From contig SCFE01000119.1 of assembly GCA_004352715.1 (NCBI GenBank), positions 892,113-956,112 of the forward strand: a DNA stretch of 64,000 nt, written 5' to 3'. Origin of the DNA: Hofstenia miamia. Taxonomy: Eukaryota > Xenacoelomorpha > Acoela. How positions within the stretch are numbered: the stretch's first letter is position 1; each line of letters starts with the position of its first letter. Below, in pieces: positions 59,628-64,000 of this stretch. The notes below the pieces were generated by a model that was given only the letters and a program-made list of their open reading frames with translations, did not search any database and was not told the origin of the DNA. The position numbers and the translations under genes are program-made.

Positions 59628-59917
59628 GGGTATTTCCTTCATTCAGTTTAGCTATCTCAGTTCGAAGGTCAGCCACTGCTTGTTCAACATTTTGCCGGAT
59701 AAGTCTCTTAATATCTCCAATTGTGAGATTTGTTACCTCATTTTCATCAAAAAAGGCAGATATTTGATTTACAACATTTTTCCAAAAAGGGGTGCACATG
59801 GAAACACCACTAGATGCATTCATAATTGCTTGTGATTTACTGCATTTCGAGCACTGAGGACCAGGGTTCACTTCTACATCTCCTGATAGTATAAGAACAC
59901 GAGATAATCACCATATA
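59608..59917 (-). pseudogene. 5'-truncated LINE ORF fragment with a 2A translational-skip motif
   Basis: Minus strand: VLILSGDVEVNPGP (about 59898-59857) is a full match to the 2A consensus (D-V/I-E-x-N-P-G-P). It is followed by QCSKCSKSQ and a region with FWKNVVNQISAFFDENEVTN, IGDIKRLIRQNVEQAVADLR (coiled coil). 2A motifs sit at the N-termini of ORFs in several CR1/L2/Crack-type LINEs of marine invertebrates. During translation 2A releases the upstream peptide without a stop. A TGA lies a few codons before the motif and no Met is present, so this is a truncated copy inserted in the Helitron. Confidence 0.75.
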
Positions 59918-59943
59918 ACATTCCATAAAAGTTTTACATCAAT

Positions 59944-59946
59944 GCA

Positions 59947-59977
<31 letters not shown>

Positions 59978-60099
59978 CGCTTGTACCATACTAATTGGAA
60001 CTAAAATTACAAAGCGCCGGATTGACCGTATTTCTAAGGGTTACAAAGCGCCGGGTAAGTTACGTGTATTCAACTATATGAGAATTACACATTAAAAAA
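59944..60099. repeat. (TA)n run and duplicated ttacaaagcgccgg
   Basis: TA microsatellite at about 59947-59974. The 14-mer ttacaaagcgccgg occurs at 60007-60020 and 60041-60054. Confidence 0.8.
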
Positions 60100-61099
60100 N
60101 NNNNNNNNNNNNNNNNNNNNNNNNNNNNNNNNNNNNNNNNNNNNNNNNNNNNNNNNNNNNNNNNNNNNNNNNNNNNNNNNNNNNNNNNNNNNNNNNNNNN
60201 NNNNNNNNNNNNNNNNNNNNNNNNNNNNNNNNNNNNNNNNNNNNNNNNNNNNNNNNNNNNNNNNNNNNNNNNNNNNNNNNNNNNNNNNNNNNNNNNNNNN
60301 NNNNNNNNNNNNNNNNNNNNNNNNNNNNNNNNNNNNNNNNNNNNNNNNNNNNNNNNNNNNNNNNNNNNNNNNNNNNNNNNNNNNNNNNNNNNNNNNNNNN
60401 NNNNNNNNNNNNNNNNNNNNNNNNNNNNNNNNNNNNNNNNNNNNNNNNNNNNNNNNNNNNNNNNNNNNNNNNNNNNNNNNNNNNNNNNNNNNNNNNNNNN
60501 NNNNNNNNNNNNNNNNNNNNNNNNNNNNNNNNNNNNNNNNNNNNNNNNNNNNNNNNNNNNNNNNNNNNNNNNNNNNNNNNNNNNNNNNNNNNNNNNNNNN
60601 NNNNNNNNNNNNNNNNNNNNNNNNNNNNNNNNNNNNNNNNNNNNNNNNNNNNNNNNNNNNNNNNNNNNNNNNNNNNNNNNNNNNNNNNNNNNNNNNNNNN
60701 NNNNNNNNNNNNNNNNNNNNNNNNNNNNNNNNNNNNNNNNNNNNNNNNNNNNNNNNNNNNNNNNNNNNNNNNNNNNNNNNNNNNNNNNNNNNNNNNNNNN
60801 NNNNNNNNNNNNNNNNNNNNNNNNNNNNNNNNNNNNNNNNNNNNNNNNNNNNNNNNNNNNNNNNNNNNNNNNNNNNNNNNNNNNNNNNNNNNNNNNNNNN
60901 NNNNNNNNNNNNNNNNNNNNNNNNNNNNNNNNNNNNNNNNNNNNNNNNNNNNNNNNNNNNNNNNNNNNNNNNNNNNNNNNNNNNNNNNNNNNNNNNNNNN
61001 NNNNNNNNNNNNNNNNNNNNNNNNNNNNNNNNNNNNNNNNNNNNNNNNNNNNNNNNNNNNNNNNNNNNNNNNNNNNNNNNNNNNNNNNNNNNNNNNNNN
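60100..61099. other. Assembly gap (1000 N)
   Basis: Exactly 1000 N, a conventional gap of unknown size. The ORFs running through it are artefacts. Confidence 0.98.
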
Positions 61100-61352
61100 T
61101 AATTTGACTTTGTTTCTTCGTAATATCATGACAGTTAGTAATGTGGTCTCTCAATTTTAAAGATCGTTTAGTACACAAAATACAAATTTGAGAGTGTGGT
61201 TGCCGGATTCTCCTAGTCGGTCTTCTTTTTTTATAATTAACACACATATCTTTAGGTGCTACATCATGAACATTAGAATTCAGAGATGAACATTCTAGAT
61301 CTAGCTTTGTCATTTCATTTTCCAAGGATGGATCGCGATCATCGAATGACAT
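61100..61352 (-). CDS. N-terminal part of an unidentified protein with a C2H2-like zinc finger (runs into gap)
   Basis: Eighty-four codons from MSFDDRDPSLENEMTKLDLE, acidic at first, then basic (YKKRRPTRRIRQ), then CILCTKRSLKLRDHITNCHD, a C-x2-C...H-x4-C/H zinc finger. Transposon-encoded proteins often begin with such a finger. The remainder lies in the gap, so the family cannot be given. Confidence 0.4.
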
Positions 61353-61769
61353 TCAGTCAAGATCTATTAAAAAAAACAATACATTATAAAATGCTTGAGA
61401 TTGTTTAAAGAATTATAACATTAACCCTAATTGGGGCGGCAAAATTGACAACCTAATTGGGGCACCTGTCTACCAGTGTAGACACATTTGAAATCCAATT
61501 GAAATAGTAGTAAAATAAGTTTCATAGTAACAATAGGCTAACAATATTTGAAGGTAAGATTTTTGATATCTTAAATCACTTTCTGTTGGGACGGAGATGG
61601 ATTTATTTAGCGGAGTCCACTGTAATTGAAAATTATTGCATCTATCCTTTTTTACAATGTTTTAGGGGTTTCACAATTTGTGAAACTTGTCACAACATCT
61701 TATCTAGTGAGATTGCTAACACTGCATGCAATTATTATTTACACCTTATATGTAATATCATTTCCTTTC

Positions 61770-62094
61770 CTGAACTTTCTAATACCTGTAGCTGTCATTC
61801 ACGTGTATACTAATAATGTAAAAGTTTGTATTTTAAAAACTGCACATTAGAAAACTTTCAAAAACTATAATTCACGAATTGCTAACTAATTATGATTAAT
61901 ACAGAACTTTTAAAAGAAACAAGAATCTGTTNCTGAACTTTCTAATACCTGTAGCTGTCATTCACATGTATACTGATAATGTAAAAGTTTGTATTTTAAA
62001 AACTGCACATTAGAAAACTTTCAAAAACTATAATTCACAAATTGCTAACTAATTATGATTAATACTGAACTTTTAAAAGAAACAAGAATCTGTT
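61770..62094. repeat. 162-bp direct duplication around a single N (probable assembly artefact)
   Basis: 61770-61931 and 61933-62094 differ at only a few bases and are separated by the N at 61932. Confidence 0.85.
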
Positions 62095-62096
62095 TT

Positions 62097-62367
62097 TTAC
62101 AAGAAATGGCATGCAGAGCAACTTTGAAAAGTTATCTTATGATCACTACAAATTTTTTTCTTACAAATATCACATGTGACCCTTGTTGACTTCCAACAAT
62201 GTTTTTCATGGCACTTGGAAGGCTTATGAGAAGAACGATTTAAGAAAGTAGATTTTGAAGTTTGTGGCAGTTGTGCAGTGACTCCATAACGAGCACAGCT
62301 GTCCTTTGCCTGAGCAAAGATCTTAGGGGTTTGATACCAATGAACTATATTTTCATGAGCTAACTGC
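62097..62367 (-). CDS. piggyBac-like transposase C-terminus with zinc ribbon (rest in gap)
   Basis: About 90 codons up to a TAA at 62099-62097. After QLAHENIVHWYQTPKIFAQA the tail reads KCHEKHCWKSTRVTCDICKK and KICSDHKITFQSCSAC, a run of Cys/His pairs like the cysteine-rich domain closing many piggyBac transposases, which binds the subterminal repeats. The catalytic Asp residues would be in the gap. Identification rests on this tail and the TTAA-CCC end. Confidence 0.55.
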
Positions 62368-63367
62368 NNNNNNNNNNNNNNNNNNNNNNNNNNNNNNNNN
62401 NNNNNNNNNNNNNNNNNNNNNNNNNNNNNNNNNNNNNNNNNNNNNNNNNNNNNNNNNNNNNNNNNNNNNNNNNNNNNNNNNNNNNNNNNNNNNNNNNNNN
62501 NNNNNNNNNNNNNNNNNNNNNNNNNNNNNNNNNNNNNNNNNNNNNNNNNNNNNNNNNNNNNNNNNNNNNNNNNNNNNNNNNNNNNNNNNNNNNNNNNNNN
62601 NNNNNNNNNNNNNNNNNNNNNNNNNNNNNNNNNNNNNNNNNNNNNNNNNNNNNNNNNNNNNNNNNNNNNNNNNNNNNNNNNNNNNNNNNNNNNNNNNNNN
62701 NNNNNNNNNNNNNNNNNNNNNNNNNNNNNNNNNNNNNNNNNNNNNNNNNNNNNNNNNNNNNNNNNNNNNNNNNNNNNNNNNNNNNNNNNNNNNNNNNNNN
62801 NNNNNNNNNNNNNNNNNNNNNNNNNNNNNNNNNNNNNNNNNNNNNNNNNNNNNNNNNNNNNNNNNNNNNNNNNNNNNNNNNNNNNNNNNNNNNNNNNNNN
62901 NNNNNNNNNNNNNNNNNNNNNNNNNNNNNNNNNNNNNNNNNNNNNNNNNNNNNNNNNNNNNNNNNNNNNNNNNNNNNNNNNNNNNNNNNNNNNNNNNNNN
63001 NNNNNNNNNNNNNNNNNNNNNNNNNNNNNNNNNNNNNNNNNNNNNNNNNNNNNNNNNNNNNNNNNNNNNNNNNNNNNNNNNNNNNNNNNNNNNNNNNNNN
63101 NNNNNNNNNNNNNNNNNNNNNNNNNNNNNNNNNNNNNNNNNNNNNNNNNNNNNNNNNNNNNNNNNNNNNNNNNNNNNNNNNNNNNNNNNNNNNNNNNNNN
63201 NNNNNNNNNNNNNNNNNNNNNNNNNNNNNNNNNNNNNNNNNNNNNNNNNNNNNNNNNNNNNNNNNNNNNNNNNNNNNNNNNNNNNNNNNNNNNNNNNNNN
63301 NNNNNNNNNNNNNNNNNNNNNNNNNNNNNNNNNNNNNNNNNNNNNNNNNNNNNNNNNNNNNNNNNNN
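62368..63367. other. Assembly gap (1000 N)
   Basis: Exactly 1000 N. Confidence 0.98.
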
Positions 63368-63448
63368 AATATCATTTAATGTAGTAATTGTAAATTAAAT
63401 CCCACGCATTTGTACACTGACGATGATTTATAAATCGAAAGCGGTTGG

Positions 63449-63484
<36 letters not shown>

Positions 63485-64000
63485 TCCTGGAAATCCCAAT
63501 TATTCAAATTACTTCCCTGTCCAAGTTGGTTGTACTTGTGGAAGAGGTTTCTTAATCCTTTAATGATCGAATGGTCAGCATCACAAACTGCGTTTTCTCA
63601 ATTCAGGTCCAAGAATCAAATGATCATATTTTGTGCAAATAGATTTTTGAAAAGGGAGTTATGCAATGTTCATAGAAGTCAAAAATGAGAGTTCATGTGT
63701 AACAAAACTAATGACAATAAGGAATCTAAACTTTAAGGTAGTAAAAAAGTGTTATAAGATCATGAAATCAAGTATTGCACATTGCATACACTATTTGTTT
63801 TTAAAAAATCTATTTTCCCCACGTTCCCGAGAGCCCATTTTTTTCTTCTGATATGTGCTCAAACAACGTTGATGTAAGAATAATTAAAAGCCTTCCTGGT
63901 TCAAAAGTATTCTCTGTGTAGGTTTTCGCATAATAATCTTGTTGAGTGAACACTGTTCTGCTCTATGGTGTTTTTCTGCTTGCTGGAGCTTTCCTTGTCC
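63368..64000. other. Unassigned sequence with a (TA)n run
   Basis: (TA)n at about 63451-63480. The rest has short ORFs (63666-63851) but no recognised family. The slightly less AT-rich right edge may be another element. Confidence 0.4.

Larger units (their letters stand above)
61425..62367 (-). mobile_element. piggyBac-type transposon, one end plus transposase C-terminus
   Basis: TTAA (61421-61424) is followed by CCCTAATTGGGGCGGC, the TTAA|CCC arrangement that defines piggyBac ends. A subterminal repeat cctaattgggg recurs at about 61452, next to the palindrome gtctaccagtgtagac. Inward on the minus strand lies the C-terminal end of an intact ORF with a Cys/His zinc ribbon. The other end is in the gap 62368-63367 or beyond. 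Confidence 0.65.

Noticed and set aside
59536-59835. Plus-strand ORF of 99 codons
   Set aside because: Chimera. Its first third is the Helitron, the rest is antisense of the inserted 2A LINE fragment.
62353-63375. 340-codon minus ORF
   Set aside because: Consists of N.

Overview
The window looks like nuclear DNA of an AT-rich invertebrate animal. Spliced metazoan genes with GT-AG introns are scattered among many nested and decayed transposable elements. No bacterial operons, ribosome binding sites or phage genes are visible. The host cannot be named from this sequence. An NLR-type protein with a DZIP3-like HEPN and a NACHT domain, a 2A-bearing LINE, an OTU-bearing Helitron and abundant P, Tc1/mariner and piggyBac elements would fit a cnidarian, sponge, mollusc or similar non-ecdysozoan animal; that is inference. 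Gaps lie at 10579-10832, 54034-55022, 60100-61099 and 62368-63367 (the last two exactly 1000 N). Single N characters at 9882, 22829, 36091, 52907 and 61932 mark further assembly seams.

Region by region: 1-1300 is a LINE running off the left edge (minus strand). 4080-5640 holds two mariner-type relics. 6133-13645 is a decayed multi-copy gene of an uncharacterised transposon-associated family, interrupted at 6839-11143 by an almost complete P-superfamily element with ~172-bp terminal inverted repeats and a perfect 8-bp target-site duplication. 13.7-19.4 kb is mostly non-coding with a 514-bp MITE, a Tc1 relic and a possible hAT MITE.

The central 19.5-43.7 kb carries the conserved host genes. 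These are MNAT1 (MAT1 subunit of the CDK-activating kinase/TFIIH, minus), a Rho-family GTPase (plus), a mitochondrial-type adenylate kinase AK3 (minus), the last three exons of an unrecognised gene (plus), a HEPN-NACHT NLR-like gene (minus) and BOLA1 (minus). They are unrelated housekeeping or immune genes with separate promoters, and no shared pathway is evident.

From 45.7 kb to the right edge the window is again a transposon graveyard. It holds a second P-element relic and a CR1/L2-like LINE (47224-51825). Inside that LINE is a 2.07-kb retroelement encoding gag-like and reverse-transcriptase ORFs, flanked by a 46-bp direct repeat. Further right are another transposon gene family split by a young Tc1 element with intact inverted repeats, a Helitron with OTU and Rep-type segments (itself hit by a gag-like insert and by a LINE fragment with a 2A motif), and a piggyBac element with a recognisable TTAA end.

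Exon limits were read by eye from ORFs and GT-AG signals. They are good to a few bases where phases agree and weaker where stated.
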